From the NCBI RefSeq assembly GCF_002906155.1, contig NZ_MUJK01000001.1:1364001-1428000 (forward strand): 64,000 bases of DNA, in the 5' to 3' direction. The notes below the pieces were generated by a model. The model saw only the letters and a list, made by a program, of their open reading frames with translations, was not told the DNA's origin and did no database searches. Each line of letters starts with the position of its first letter. Within the stretch, counting starts at the first letter, position 1. Shown piece after piece: positions 35,421-45,336 of this stretch. A program made the translations under genes and the position numbers. Origin of the DNA: Pseudomonas laurylsulfativorans. GTDB taxonomy: Bacteria; Pseudomonadota; Gammaproteobacteria; Pseudomonadales; Pseudomonadaceae.

Positions 35421-35455
35421 TCCGGCATTCCTCATGGGGGTTGGTGGCGTTCATC

Positions 35456-36676
35456 CTAGCCACCGGGCAGCGGCGCCGGGAGTAACAAGGTCGTCGCGAA
35501 TCCCGGCACCGGCGGTGTCATCCAGCGCCGCGCGCGACCACGGCCAAACCACTGCACCTTGCCCTGTTCCGCCAGTGTATCGAGCGCCCGTTGCACCGTG
35601 CGCTGGCTGGTGCCCAGCGCCAAGGCCAGGGCGGAGCTCGACCACGACTCGCCATCGGCGAGGCAAGCAAATACCGCGGCAAATCTTTCCTCGACCGGTT
35701 GCGCCAGTGTCACCACATCCGTACACACCGGCGATTGCAGCGCATAACCGCGAGCCGTCGCGGTGATGCCGGCCAAGGGCTTGAGTGCTTGACGCAGCCT
35801 GCCGATTTCCACGCGAAGCCGGGCGCGATGGGATTCATCCGCGAGCTTCAAGCGGAACGCCCGGGCGATCAGCGTTTCCCGTGCGACATCGGCGGGCCAC
35901 GCTTCGGCCAATGCGCGGGCAAGCATGAACAGGATCGGCCGCGTCGCGAGCGACACCGACATGCCACAGCCACGTACGGCGTAGCGGCAGGCATCCACCA
36001 CCAGCGACGTTGAGCTGAGCAACGCTTCAACTTCATCGAGCAACAGCGGCCGTACTTCCCCTCGGGCAATCAGGCGTGCCGCAGGGGTATCGAGCAAATG
36101 CGCAGCGTGTTCGACCTCGGCCATCAGCGCGGCAATTCCCGTTTGACCGGCCGCCTGTCGGGCCCTGGTCAACGCATCCCGTGCCGCGTGCGATTGCAGG
36201 CGCCGAATGGCGATCCCCGCCAGCACCAGTTCATGAATTGCGCGCAAGGCCGGCGGCAATGGGCCGGGGTCGAGTTCGGCCAGCAGTTGCTGCGCCTCGT
36301 CGAGCTGGCCGATCAGCAGCAAACGGCGGATTTGCAGATACCGCGCATGGGCGGCATTGACCCGGTCTCCGTGCTGCTCAAGGGTGACCCGCGCCGTTTC
36401 GAGCGCCTTGACCGGCCAGCCGAGTTCCCGCGAAGCCAGGGCGATTTCGGCCTCGGCCACCACACAGCGCGCCCGGGCCAGCACTTCCCTGGGTGCAAAG
36501 GCCCGTTGCGCGCGCTTGACCAGCGCCCGGGCCCGCACCAGATCGCCCAGTTGCGCCATGGCGATACCGCGCAGGGCCAGCGCCGGTGCGTCGTCGCGCA
36601 AGGCCACACGGTCCAGTGCGCCCAGCGGATTACCCGCTGCCAGCGCCTGGGCGGCTGCCGTGATTATCGAGTCCAT
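35456..36676 (-). CDS. HTH regulator with helical-repeat N-terminus
   Basis: A 406-residue protein. Residues 1-220 are Ala/Leu/Arg-rich helical pairs like TPR repeats (ALALRGIAMAQLGDLVRARALVKRA, ALRAIHELVLAGIAIRRLQ). The middle region contains ARLRVEIGRLRQALKPLAGITATARGYAL, reminiscent of a winged-helix DNA-binding segment. Near 350, WSSSALALALGTSQRTVQRALDTLAEQGKVQWFGRGRARRW is a helix-turn-helix with wing. It probably controls the beta-propeller gene 35 bp downstream. Effector unknown. Confidence 0.75.
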   Translation of the reverse strand: MDSIITAAAQALAAGNPLGALDRVALRDDAPALALRGIAMAQLGDLVRARALVKRAQRAFAPREVLARARCVVAEAEIALASRELGWPVKALETARVTLEQHGDRVNAAHARYLQIRRLLLIGQLDEAQQLLAELDPGPLPPALRAIHELVLAGIAIRRLQSHAARDALTRARQAAGQTGIAALMAEVEHAAHLLDTPAARLIARGEVRPLLLDEVEALLSSTSLVVDACRYAVRGCGMSVSLATRPILFMLARALAEAWPADVARETLIARAFRLKLADESHRARLRVEIGRLRQALKPLAGITATARGYALQSPVCTDVVTLAQPVEERFAAVFACLADGESWSSSALALALGTSQRTVQRALDTLAEQGKVQWFGRGRARRWMTPPVPGFATTLLLPAPLPGG

Positions 36677-36773
36677 CGAAATCCCGCCACGCTTGTCACT
36701 CCCGCCATTCGATACCCGGGTTTAGTCTAATTCACGACCATTCACCAGGACCGTAGAGCGGTTAAATCGCACC

Positions 36774-37541
36774 TTATCTATCGTGCAAATGCTTTTTCAA
36801 GAATGACCGGGTTCGTTCATGGACGGGGTTTTGCAGGATCTCTTGCGGTGCCCCCTCCTCGACTACAACCCCGCCGTCCATGAAGACAATCCGGTCTGCA
36901 ACTTCGCCTGCAAAGCGCATTTCATGAGTGACGATCAACATTGTCATATGCTCCGCAGCGAGTTGCTTCATGACCAGGTTGACCTCTTCGACAAGCTCAG
37001 GGTCCAGTGCCGATGTAGCCTCATCGAACAGCATGACTTTTGGCTGCATCGCCAGTGCTCGTGCTATGGCAACGCGTTGCTTCTGCCCGCCCGACAAGCG
37101 AGAAGGATACTCATCGATTTTGTTGGCCAATCCAACTTTCGACAAGTATTCCATTGCCAACTCACGAGAGGCTTTTTTCGTAACGCCCTTGAGTTTTATC
37201 GGGCCAAGCGCAATGTTTTCACACACGGTCAAATGCGGAAATAGATTGAAGTGTTGGAACACCATGCCCATCTGCTGACGCACAGCGTTTATATGCTGCT
37301 CAAACGCACGACCTTTCAATGGCCGGTTGACTTGTTCGCCCTCTAGCCAGATCTCGCCATCGTCGAGCACTTCCAGATGATTGATTGAGCGCAGGAGCGT
37401 GCTTTTGCCAGAACCGCTCGGGCCGATGATGGCGATGATTTGTCCGCGAGAGATGGAAAGATCGATGCCCTTGAGTACTTCAAGTGCTCCGTAAGCCTTG
37501 CGAGCGCCCTTCACCTCAACCATGAATGCCTTGCTGATCAT
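36774..37541 (-). CDS. Polar amino-acid ABC transporter ATP-binding protein
   Basis: A 255-residue ABC ATPase of the HisP/GlnQ class. Walker [10 protein letters not shown] near 40, Q-loop [12 protein letters not shown] near 93, signature [16 protein letters not shown] near 148, Walker [13 protein letters not shown] near 172, switch His in IVTHEMRFA near 205. Its start overlaps the permease stop (ATGA). It energises import of a polar or basic amino acid bound by the protein at 38919. It is the last gene of the four-gene transporter operon. Confidence 0.93.
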   Translation of the reverse strand: MISKAFMVEVKGARKAYGALEVLKGIDLSISRGQIIAIIGPSGSGKSTLLRSINHLEVLDDGEIWLEGEQVNRPLKGRAFEQHINAVRQQMGMVFQHFNLFPHLTVCENIALGPIKLKGVTKKASRELAMEYLSKVGLANKIDEYPSRLSGGQKQRVAIARALAMQPKVMLFDEATSALDPELVEEVNLVMKQLAAEHMTMLIVTHEMRFAGEVADRIVFMDGGVVVEEGAPQEILQNPVHERTRSFLKKHLHDR

Positions 37542-38197
37542 CGTGACATCTCTACCTTGTTTTCGAGGAGATGCAGGCCGCCTTCCAGAACAAGATTGGC
37601 TGCATAGTAAATAACCGCAACAGTCAGATAAAACTCAAACGGGCTATAGGTCTCGCTCACGGCAAGTTGCGCGCTGTACACCAACTCGGCAATACCGATG
37701 ATGGAAACCAGGGAGGTGTCCTTCAACAGGACAATCAGGTTGTTTCCCAGTGGCGCAATAGTCCTGCGCAGCGCCTGCGGCACGATGATGTAACGCTGGG
37801 TCTGTCCACGGCTGAGGCCAATGGAACGGGCACCTTCGATTTGCCCCGGGTCTACCGACACCACGCCGGCACGAATGACGTCGGCGTTGTAGACGGCAAA
37901 GTGCAAACTCAGGCCTATGATGCCAGCCACCAGTGCAGGAATATCGATGCCCACTTGCACAAGACCATAATAAATCACGTACAACTGCAGAAGCAGTGGA
38001 GTGCCCATCAGTAACCAGGTCATAAAACGCACGGGCAGCGCCAACACCTTGGGCGCATAAAGAACGATGAGTGCAAAAGCTATCCCGGCCATCAAACTCA
38101 ATACGCTGGAACTTACAAACATCACGACCGTCCACCAAAGACCGGTCGCAAGCAGCTCGGAATAAGGTGTAACTATACTAAGATCCAGGCTTTGCAT
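37538..38197 (-). CDS. Amino-acid ABC transporter permease (HisM/GlnP type)
   Basis: A 219-residue permease with about five membrane segments. The EAA-type loop [38 protein letters not shown] near 125-162 is the family signature for ATPase contact. ATG 38197 is preferred; the longer frame would overlap the upstream permease. The stop overlaps the ATPase start. It pairs with the permease at 38208 as a heterodimer. Confidence 0.9.
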   Translation of the reverse strand: MQSLDLSIVTPYSELLATGLWWTVVMFVSSSVLSLMAGIAFALIVLYAPKVLALPVRFMTWLLMGTPLLLQLYVIYYGLVQVGIDIPALVAGIIGLSLHFAVYNADVIRAGVVSVDPGQIEGARSIGLSRGQTQRYIIVPQALRRTIAPLGNNLIVLLKDTSLVSIIGIAELVYSAQLAVSETYSPFEFYLTVAVIYYAANLVLEGGLHLLENKVEMSR

Positions 38198-38207
38198 ATG
38201 AATGCTC

Positions 38208-38855
38208 TCACCTTGCCGCGAAGCGATTATCGAGATAGTCGACAATAAATCTGACCGAGTAGACCATCACGATGTAAAGCAGTGCAGACACCATGAAAAT
38301 CTCAAAAGGTTTGTACGTTGAACTGATAAAGCGTTGCGCTGTATATGAAAGTTCAACAACAGAGATCGTCGACACCAATGCAGAACCTTTGATAAGAGCG
38401 ACAGCATTCACTCCCAGCGGTCTTATCATCAGTTTTGCAGCTTGTGGCAGCGTGATGAACCACAAGGTTTGGCCTCGCCCGAAACCAATTGAACGTGCCG
38501 CTTCTTCCTGGCCAAGGTCAACGTTGATGATAGCGCCACGAATGGACTCGGCCATGTAGGCGGCGATGTTCAGGCCCAAGCCGATGACGCCTGCCGCAAA
38601 CGGCTCCAGCTCAAGTCCGATCTGCGGTCCACCAAAGTAAATGATGAACAGTTGAACCAGGCAGGGAGTGCCGCGAAAAACGCTGATGTAGAGTCTTGCA
38701 AGGCATCGAAAGGCAAGAACAGTGGACAACCGGGCAGCCACCAGCACGATTGCGACCAGAAAACCAAGCAGAAGAGCAAGTACAGAGATCTGCACCGTAA
38801 TCCAGGCCGCCTCCAGGAAAAACGGGAATGTGCGTTGTATGAGAGTCAGATCCAT
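38208..38855 (-). CDS. Amino-acid ABC transporter permease (HisQ/GlnP type)
   Basis: A 215-residue permease (232 if an upstream ATG at 38906 is used). The EAA loop is VDLGQEEAARSIGFGRGQTLWFITLPQAAKLMIRPLGVNA near 124-163. ATG 38855 (MDLTLIQRTFPFF) puts the first membrane segment at the usual place and mirrors the partner permease; its ribosome site is weak. It lies between the binding protein and the second permease, 10 bp from the latter. Confidence 0.87.
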   Translation of the reverse strand: MDLTLIQRTFPFFLEAAWITVQISVLALLLGFLVAIVLVAARLSTVLAFRCLARLYISVFRGTPCLVQLFIIYFGGPQIGLELEPFAAGVIGLGLNIAAYMAESIRGAIINVDLGQEEAARSIGFGRGQTLWFITLPQAAKLMIRPLGVNAVALIKGSALVSTISVVELSYTAQRFISSTYKPFEIFMVSALLYIVMVYSVRFIVDYLDNRFAAR

Positions 38856-38918
38856 GAGCACGCTCGGAAAAGTCTGATTGGCTGGCTCGACGATAAGTCG
38901 AGCCATGCTAAATACGAA

Positions 38919-39707
38919 TCAGCGGATATCGTTGCCAATCCACTTCATCGAGATCTTTTCGTAGGTGCCGTCGGCGAGCATGTCTTCAAGAGCCTTCTGC
39001 ATCGTCGCCTTGAGTTCAGGGTTATTTTTGCGCAACGCAATACCCATTCCCTCAAGAGCACCATCGCTATCCGGCGGAGTAATGATGCGCACTTTCTGCC
39101 CGGTTTCCTTGACGGCGACCAACACCGGAACACTGTCCATCACAATCGCGTCGATACGACCGGCCTCCAGATCGACCAGCATTTCCGGAAGCCCCTTGTA
39201 GGTTCTGACCTTCAGGTTGCCGCGGGCCCTGGCCCATTTATCGTGGGCGTCGCCGAGGGTCACGCCGACAATCACCTCTTTAAGATCATCGAGGCTTTTG
39301 ATCGAAGAATCTTCCTTCACTACGATCGTGCGGCCGGCATGGTAATAGGGCCCCACAAAATCCACTGCCTTCTGCCGTTCCGGGGTAATGGTCATGGAAG
39401 CGATAATGGCGTCATATTTTTTCGCGAGAAGACCTGCAATTATCCCGTCGAATGGCGTGGTAATGATCTTCACTTTTACCCCCATCCGCTCAGCCAATGC
39501 CTCGCTGATGGACGCGTCGAATCCAACAATCTGATTCTGCTCGTTGGCAAAGCTGAAGGGAGAGTATTGACCGCTCATCGCGATGCGGATTTCCTGGGAA
39601 TCCTGAATCGACTTCAAATCATCAGCGTGAACAGCCGAAGTGGAAAGTAGCGCCGCTGCCGCCACGGTAGAAGCGACAATCAAACCCTTGAGCTTTTTGG
39701 TTAGCAT
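38919..39707 (-). CDS. Periplasmic amino-acid-binding protein
   Basis: A 262-residue family-3 solute-binding protein. The signal peptide ends at VHADD (residue about 29). SGQYSPFSFANEQNQIVGFDASISEALAERMG and the later ASMTITPERQKAVDFVGPYY are the family signatures. The basic amino-acid and amino-alcohol preference cannot be told from the sequence. First gene of the transporter operon; its upstream region (39708-39878) carries the inverted repeats and the 24-bp motif shared with the lrp-like promoter. Confidence 0.9.
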   Translation of the reverse strand: MLTKKLKGLIVASTVAAAALLSTSAVHADDLKSIQDSQEIRIAMSGQYSPFSFANEQNQIVGFDASISEALAERMGVKVKIITTPFDGIIAGLLAKKYDAIIASMTITPERQKAVDFVGPYYHAGRTIVVKEDSSIKSLDDLKEVIVGVTLGDAHDKWARARGNLKVRTYKGLPEMLVDLEAGRIDAIVMDSVPVLVAVKETGQKVRIITPPDSDGALEGMGIALRKNNPELKATMQKALEDMLADGTYEKISMKWIGNDIR

Positions 39708-39808
39708 TGGATGGCACCTTGGAAGAATTGTTTTTTATTTTCTTGGAGTTATTCAGCCGGCCTTCATGAAAAGTCTTGCATAGGCACTTCTGGAAAGCAC
39801 CCGGCAAG

Positions 39809-39858
39809 GTGTCAGCCTGCCTGACACATTGCCGGAGTTGGCCGACACTATGTCGGGC
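39809..39858 (-). promoter_or_regulatory. Operator cluster upstream of the amino-acid importer
   Basis: Perfect 7-bp inverted repeat GTGTCAG-CCTGC-CTGACAC (39809-39827), then a 24-bp motif (39828-39851) that matches 19 of 24 bases at 43016-43039, overlapping a third palindrome CCGACA-CTA-TGTCGG (39842-39856). These lie about 100-150 bp before the binding-protein start. A binding site for the Lrp/AsnC protein at 43066 is the simplest reading. Confidence 0.5.
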
Positions 39859-39878
39859 AGTCACATCGTCCAAGCTGG

Positions 39879-42800
39879 TTAGCGGAGTGCGGCCTTGAAA
39901 CTTTCGTCCAGGACCTCGAGCAGAAAATCAGCATTTGCCTGACTGAATATCATCGACGGGCGCATTTTCAGGACATTGTCGTGTGGCCCTTCAGTACCGA
40001 TCAAAATGCCTCGCTCCCTGGCAGCATCGGCTACTTTCCTGGCCAACTCCGTGGCTGGAACTTTCGTTTTGCGATCCGTGACAAGTTCTATCCCGAGAAA
40101 CAGACCCTGCCCGCGCACATCGCCAATTGCCTCGTAGCGCTGCTGCAACTTGCGAAAGCCGTCGAGCAAATAGTTGCCAATGGTCAGTGCGTTGAGTTTC
40201 AGGTTATCGCGCTCGATCACATCGAGTACCGAGAGCCCTACAGCACATGAAACCGGACTGCCGGCGAAGGTATTGAAGTACTCCATGCCATTGTTGAAGC
40301 TGTCGGCAATTTCCCGCGTGGTCACCACTGCCGACATGGGATGGCCATTGCCAATGGGTTTGCCCATGGACACGGCATCGGGAACGACACCCTGGGTTTC
40401 AAAAGCCCACCAGTGGCTGCCGACACGACCAAAGCCGACCTGGACTTCGTCAGCCAGGCAAAGGCCGCCCTCAGCACGGACCATCGCATAGACTTCTTTC
40501 AAGTAGTTTTCCGGGAAGAACAGTTGCCCGGCGACACTTGGAATGGACTCCGCCAGGAAGAACGCCGGAGCTCTGCCCTGCTTGCGCATGAGCTCGATCT
40601 GATCCGCCACGCTCTCGGCGTAACGCTTGCCAAGTTCCTCGAACGCCCACTGATCCATGCCACGGTAGGCATCCGGGACGGCCGCCTCGAACACATGGTC
40701 TGCGCGCCCTTTACCGGCTTTACGCTTGTATTTGTAAGGGCTGAGGTCAATCAGTTCCTGTGTCGTGCCGTGGTAAGCCCAATCCAGCACGATCGCATCG
40801 TTACGCCCGGTGTGATTGCGCGCCATACGCAGCATGAGGCTGTTTGCTTCACTGCCCGAACAACCGAAGGAAGCCACCGCCAGACCTTCAGGCAAAGTGG
40901 CGGTGAGCCGCTCTGCATACTCGACGATATTGTCGTGCAGGTAACGCGTGTTGGTGTTCAGGCGTGCAGCCTGCCGCGAAAGTGCTTGCACCACATCCGG
41001 ATGAGAGTGGCCGAGATGGCACACGTTATTGAAACAGTCCAGATACGCCCTGCCAAAGTTATCGATCAACCAGACCCCGTCACCGCGAACGAACTTGATC
41101 GGGTCCGAATAGGAAATCGACAGGTTTGGCAGTAACAGCTCCTTGCGCTTGGCCACAAGCTCGGCCTTGGTGCGTCCGTCCTGGCTGTAGGTTTCCGCAG
41201 GAATCCCCGCGAGGGTCGATGCATCGGGGAACAGGTCCGCCCATACCTCAAGATAAGCCCGCTCACCCACACCGATGAACTCGCCCGCTTTCAACCCGGT
41301 GTCGGTGGACATCTGAAAATGCACATGGGGGATCCACCCGCCATTTTCCGTATCCGCCCCCATGTATCCCACCAGCGCGCCAGCTTCCAGGCGGTCACCG
41401 GGCTTGAGCCGCGCCAGGGCTTCATGCGCCATGTGCCCCCACAGCGTCAGGAATGGCGGGCAACCTTCAGGCGAGTGCTTGAGCATGATCAAACCGCCAT
41501 AACCCAGCGGCTCATGCTCGACCTCGACGCTCTGCACCACACCGGCAACAGGCGTATAGAGCGGCGTCCCTGCGGGCATGATCAAGTCGACACCGACGTG
41601 AATGATCCGACGCTGCCCTTCGATGAATCGCGACTCAAACGCCGTGTCGGTGTAGATGGTCCTTTCCTCGCCCCATGGCCCGATGCCGAGCGGTACCTTG
41701 TGCTCGGCAGAAAAATCACTCCACCACTTCGTCGCCTGCGCCGGACGCTGCTCGGCTGAAGCGATGGTCATCACATGCGAAGCGTCGCCGAACGGGGCAA
41801 TGGCCTTGTTCATGGTCGCAGCCGATGGACGCACGATATCGGCGAAGGACTTGCTGTTTTCAGCCACCCAGCGGCGCACCGCACCCGCGCCTTCGATCGC
41901 ATCAAAACCACAGGCTTTGCGCAGGATCGCCGTCGCCAGTCGGGGGTTCATGCGATCCATCCGCTCCAGAAGGCGCCAGGCCGGCGCTTCGCTGATGCCA
42001 AGGTAGGGATTGTCTTGCGTACGGTCGCATCGCGAGGCCGACAAGGTAACGCTGGTGACCAGGCGCATCGCAATGAGATTGAAGAGGACGTCAAGCTCCT
42101 CCAGTTGCAGAGGGTACTTCTCATGGAAACCGGCCGTGAGGGCGGCGGCAGCGCCGATCGGGTCTTCCATGTCGAGAATGGAATAGGCGCAGGTAATGGC
42201 GACTTCGGCAATCAGGATCGTATGGACCGCATCGCCAAAATCGATGACGCCCGAGACGTTCTGATGATTGCGGGAATCGACGAGGATGTTCCAGTCATTG
42301 CCGTCATTGTGAATGACTTGCGCACGCAGACGCGGAAGCTTCGGTTGGACGCTTTGTTCGAAGTTCTCAATGAAGCGCTCCAGGATGGCCCTTCTGCCAG
42401 GATCTGTGACGAAGTGCAGGCGTGATCGCGAACGTGCGGCGTGACGCAAATCCCAGTCGAGATCACGCACCGCGCCCGGATGGATGAAGCCCTGAAGTGC
42501 ACGGTCGATCTCACCGAACGATTGGCCAAGGCTGCGCATCAATTCGAACGTACGCTCGACCTCGGCAAGCGGTGTTCCCTGCAACCAGCTCACCAGGCGG
42601 ACCGCATGGGTTTCGCCGGTGTGCGCTACGGCCGAGGCCAGATATTCACCCGCCAGGCTTTTCTTCAGAGAAGGCACGGTAAGCTCGGGATTGTGAGTGG
42701 CGAGATGGCTGAGAATGGCCGTCTGAAACTCGCTCTCAACGCGCGGTTCGGTCGAGTTGACGACCTTGAGAATCCATCCCGCATCGGTTCCGGTATTCAG

Positions 42801-42926
42801 CCGGTAGTTGCGGTCGCGCTCGCCATCCAGCGGCGTGGCCGTACCGACAACGTTGAAAAGCTGCTCACTGAGTTTTTCGGCATCCCCGGTCGAGAACTGG
42901 GGAGCGGGATGGGAAAGATTTGTCAT
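39879..42926 (-). CDS. Trifunctional kinase / M23-like / class-III PLP phospholyase fusion
   Basis: About 1015 residues in three parts. Residues 1-340 form an APH/choline-kinase-like domain with [12 protein letters not shown] (catalytic Asp208) and GVIDFGD (metal Asp229). Residues about 405-575 form an M23 (lysostaphin-like) domain with all zinc ligands: H443-x3-D447 and H534-V-H536, plus LWGH near 498. Residues about 605-1015 form a class-III aminotransferase fold with PLP Lys856 in [11 protein letters not shown] and [10 protein letters not shown] near 825. KPIGNGHP and [15 protein letters not shown] are typical of ethanolamine-phosphate / phosphohydroxylysine phospholyases rather than transaminases. 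A kinase fused to such a lyase implies phosphorylation then elimination of a hydroxylated amine. No signal peptide, so the M23 part is cytoplasmic and its role obscure. ATG 42926 is chosen; ATG 42944 and GTG 42968 are alternatives. Divergent from the Lrp gene. Confidence 0.88.
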   Translation of the reverse strand: MTNLSHPAPQFSTGDAEKLSEQLFNVVGTATPLDGERDRNYRLNTGTDAGWILKVVNSTEPRVESEFQTAILSHLATHNPELTVPSLKKSLAGEYLASAVAHTGETHAVRLVSWLQGTPLAEVERTFELMRSLGQSFGEIDRALQGFIHPGAVRDLDWDLRHAARSRSRLHFVTDPGRRAILERFIENFEQSVQPKLPRLRAQVIHNDGNDWNILVDSRNHQNVSGVIDFGDAVHTILIAEVAITCAYSILDMEDPIGAAAALTAGFHEKYPLQLEELDVLFNLIAMRLVTSVTLSASRCDRTQDNPYLGISEAPAWRLLERMDRMNPRLATAILRKACGFDAIEGAGAVRRWVAENSKSFADIVRPSAATMNKAIAPFGDASHVMTIASAEQRPAQATKWWSDFSAEHKVPLGIGPWGEERTIYTDTAFESRFIEGQRRIIHVGVDLIMPAGTPLYTPVAGVVQSVEVEHEPLGYGGLIMLKHSPEGCPPFLTLWGHMAHEALARLKPGDRLEAGALVGYMGADTENGGWIPHVHFQMSTDTGLKAGEFIGVGERAYLEVWADLFPDASTLAGIPAETYSQDGRTKAELVAKRKELLLPNLSISYSDPIKFVRGDGVWLIDNFGRAYLDCFNNVCHLGHSHPDVVQALSRQAARLNTNTRYLHDNIVEYAERLTATLPEGLAVASFGCSGSEANSLMLRMARNHTGRNDAIVLDWAYHGTTQELIDLSPYKYKRKAGKGRADHVFEAAVPDAYRGMDQWAFEELGKRYAESVADQIELMRKQGRAPAFFLAESIPSVAGQLFFPENYLKEVYAMVRAEGGLCLADEVQVGFGRVGSHWWAFETQGVVPDAVSMGKPIGNGHPMSAVVTTREIADSFNNGMEYFNTFAGSPVSCAVGLSVLDVIERDNLKLNALTIGNYLLDGFRKLQQRYEAIGDVRGQGLFLGIELVTDRKTKVPATELARKVADAARERGILIGTEGPHDNVLKMRPSMIFSQANADFLLEVLDESFKAALR

Positions 42927-43015
42927 GGTAGTTGTTTTCCAAGCCATTTTTTTCAGATAGCTTGGCACGCAACGCCCAGGACGGCAGTAGGTATACGGTC
43001 GGCTTGCGCCTGCAT

Positions 43016-43039
43016 ATTGCCGGAATCGACCGGCACAAT
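43016..43039. promoter_or_regulatory. Shared 24-bp operator motif between the fusion enzyme and the lrp-like gene
   Basis: The motif begins ATTGCCGGA, has CCG and CAC at positions 15-17 and 19-21, and ends AT. 19 of 24 bases equal those at 39828-39851. It lies 27 bp before the regulator start and 90 bp before the enzyme start, in the only divergent promoter space. Confidence 0.5.
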
Positions 43040-43065
43040 TTCGGCAGCAAAATTAGGGAGTTCTG

Positions 43066-43506
43066 ATGCGCGACCTGGACACGAAAGATCGCGAAATACT
43101 CGAAATTCTTTCCAAGGAAGCCCGGATTGCCCTGAAGGCCCTGGCAGCGAGAATCGGGCTCTCAAGAAGCGCTACCAGCGAACGGGTCATCAACCTTGAA
43201 CGCAATGGCGTGATCAGGGGCTACCGGGCGGATATCGGTGAAATCGACGCCAACGTGATTCGCGCAATCCTGCTGGTCTGCCTCAAGCGCACGCCTGCAA
43301 TGGGCCTGCTGGATCTACTTGCGCAAAACTCGCAGGTCCGTCGCGTGTCCTCGGTCAGTGGCCAGCTCGACCTGGTCATCGAAATCGAATCGCGAACCAT
43401 CGATGACCTGAACCGGGTCAGGGATGCCGTCGCCAGTCACGATTACGTTGAAGACATCACCACCGCTGTTGTTCTGCGGCGCGATATTGATCGGCAGAGT
43501 TCCTGA
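43066..43506 (+). CDS. Lrp/AsnC-family regulator
   Basis: A 146-residue protein. Residues 1-60 are the N-terminal helix-turn-helix (LDTKDREILEILSKEARIALKALAARIGLSRSATSERVINLERNGVI). Residues 65-140 are the RAM ligand-binding domain (ILLVCLKRTPAM, VRRVSSVSGQLDLVIEIE, VEDITTAVVLRRD). Such proteins sense an amino acid and switch neighbouring catabolic and transport genes. It is divergent from the kinase-phospholyase fusion and probably controls it and the ABC importer. AGGGAG precedes ATG 43066. It is the last gene before the accessory segment. Confidence 0.92.
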   Translation: MRDLDTKDREILEILSKEARIALKALAARIGLSRSATSERVINLERNGVIRGYRADIGEIDANVIRAILLVCLKRTPAMGLLDLLAQNSQVRRVSSVSGQLDLVIEIESRTIDDLNRVRDAVASHDYVEDITTAVVLRRDIDRQSS

Positions 43507-43535
43507 TTTGCTGGGGGGCGAAATTGCACTGCACT

Positions 43536-43645
43536 TGATCAGGCGTTTGCATTCGAACTGAGCAGGCATTTGGATTCGTTCTGACCACCCATTGCATCGG
43601 GTTTGAGCCGGTTGCTTCTTGGCCGTGACCGGGAGAGAACGGCCA
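43536..43645 (-). repeat. Left-edge repeat block: 22-23-bp tandem units plus flank
   Basis: Units start TGATCAGG (43536), TGAGCAGG (43559), TGACCACC (43582) and TGAGCCGG (43604), each 22-23 bp and mostly containing TTGCATTCG or a variant. A region with GGCCGT...ACGGCC (43621-43644) follows. The block aligns, in reverse orientation, with 49490-49586 over nearly its whole length. The rest of the 43507-43754 gap holds no gene. Confidence 0.65.
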
Positions 43646-43754
43646 GAAGCTACCTCTCGACAAGGCCAGTCATCAGCCAACAGCGGCAACCCAAACAACT
43701 ACTAATCTCTCTATAGAAGTACGCTCTTGTAGTCTCTGCCCTCGACTAGCTGGG

Positions 43755-45225
43755 TCAATATCTCCAGAAAACTGGAGTTACGAGTACCAATACCGTCAGG
43801 ATTTCCAACCTTCCTAGAAGCATTCCAACGGTGAGCAGCCATTTGGCGGCATCTGGTAATGATGAGAAATTACCGGCCGGCCCGATGATCGTGCCAAGCC
43901 CCGGCCCGACGTTACACACCGCCGTAGCGGCACCGCTCAACGCGGTTATCCAATCAAGGCCAATAAGTGCCAAGCCCAAGGCGATGGCGGCAATGGTGAT
44001 GGTGAAGAAAAACGAGAAGGTCAAAAGCGAGCGCACGATCTCCTCATCAATGGGATGGCCGTTGTACTTCTTCTGAATCACGGCTCGAGGATGGATCAAC
44101 TGCTTCAAACTACTGACCAGTAGAGCGGCAGCCACCTGAAAACGGAAGATTTTGAGACCGCCGGCAGTTGAGCCAGAACATCCACCCACGAAGGTCAAAT
44201 AGAAAAACAGCAAGACAGCAAGACAGCAAGACAGCGAAGCTGCCCCATAACGTGTAATCGCCAACCGCAATTCCGGTGGTCGTGACAACCGAGGTCACAT
44301 TGACTGCCACGATACGAAACGCATCCCACCATCCGTAATCGCTTTGAAAACACAGCCAGGTACCCACAGCCAGCGATGTGACGAGCAAGAACCCAATAAA
44401 CCCGCGCACCTGGTGATCCTTTATCAGCGCACGCCGATTGCCCCTCAATGTCGCGACGTACAAGGTGAACGGCAGGCTGCCCAGAATCATGATGGCCACT
44501 GCCACCCAGTGAATCGCTGGTTGCGTCCAATGCCCAAGTGAGGCGTCCGACGTAGAGAACCCCCCGGTAGAGATCAACGACATTGCGTGGTTGACCGCTT
44601 CAAATGGCGTCATTCCAGCGAACCAGAGCGCCAGAGCTCCAATGCCAGTAAGCCCCAGATAGAGCAAAAGAATGTACTTGGCTGCCACATGGGAGCGTGG
44701 AGTCACTTTCTCCGACCAATCTGAGGACTCTGTCTGGAACAGACGCATGCCACCTACTCGCAACAGCGGAAGGATCGCCACAGCCATGCCGATAAAGCCG
44801 ATGCCGCCCAACCAATGCAGCATGGAGCGCCATACCAACAAGCCGGGAGATGCGGTATCCAGTCCGGTGAGAACAGTCGAGCCCGTCGTTGTGATACCCG
44901 ACATCGTTTCAAAGAACGCGTCGGTGTAGCTGATATCGCTGATGAACACCATCGGCAACGCTGCGAAGGTGCACACCACGACCCAACTGCCAGTAGTCAG
45001 CAGGTACATATCCCTCGGGCGAAGCTGGCCAGTATCCGGACGCCCCCGCACAATCAACAGCAACCCACAGATGAAGGTAATCAAACTCGACCAGAGAAAG
45101 GCCGACAGATCGTCGCTACGCTCATAGGCCACCAGTGTGATCATGGGAATAGCCATGCTTATGGCCAGCGTTATCAAAAAAATGCCCAGGATAAAGCCGA
45201 TAAGCCGAATTGCTGCGAGGGACAT
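43755..45225 (-). pseudogene. trkH: TrkH potassium transporter interrupted by a frameshift in an 8-bp repeat tract
   Basis: Two overlapping frames together give a normal TrkH of about 480 residues. The first runs from ATG 45225 (MSLAAIRLIGFILGIFLITL...) through the selectivity-loop motifs MSGITTTGSTVL, SLISTGGFSTSD and NVTSVVTTTGIAVGDY up to WGSFAVLL. The second resumes with FFYLTFVGGCSGSTAGGLKIFRFQ and ends with GLGTIIGPAGNF, LLTVGMLLGRLEILTVL and VFWRY. The break lies in three copies of GTCTTGCT (minus strand); a functional gene would carry one copy (or four), so 16 extra bases shift the frame. Without the shift TrkH would import K+ with TrkA in the inner membrane. The tract makes reversible phase variation possible; a sequencing or assembly error must be excluded. 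No trkA is adjacent. Confidence 0.85.
44207..44235. repeat. 8-bp tandem repeat tract inside trkH
   Basis: ACAGCAAG repeated three full times plus ACAGC (plus strand). It corresponds to the frameshift in trkH. Confidence 0.95.
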
Positions 45226-45336
45226 GACAATAGCGTTCCAAATTAGCACCGCGCAGTATTGGATACCCAGCCTGAAGTCCCCGTAAATTTTACGTAAAAT
45301 TTCTACGAGCAACCCCGCAGGCTGCGTGCGTCAAGG

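Noticed and set aside
39842..39856. CCGACA-CTA-TGTCGG as terminator of the fusion-enzyme gene
   Set aside because: No T-run on the minus strand and it overlaps the motif shared with the divergent promoter, so an operator is the better reading.
43621..43644. GGCCGT...ACGGCC hairpin as a terminator of the lrp-like gene
   Set aside because: It lies 115 bp after the stop, has no T-run and belongs to the dispersed repeat block.
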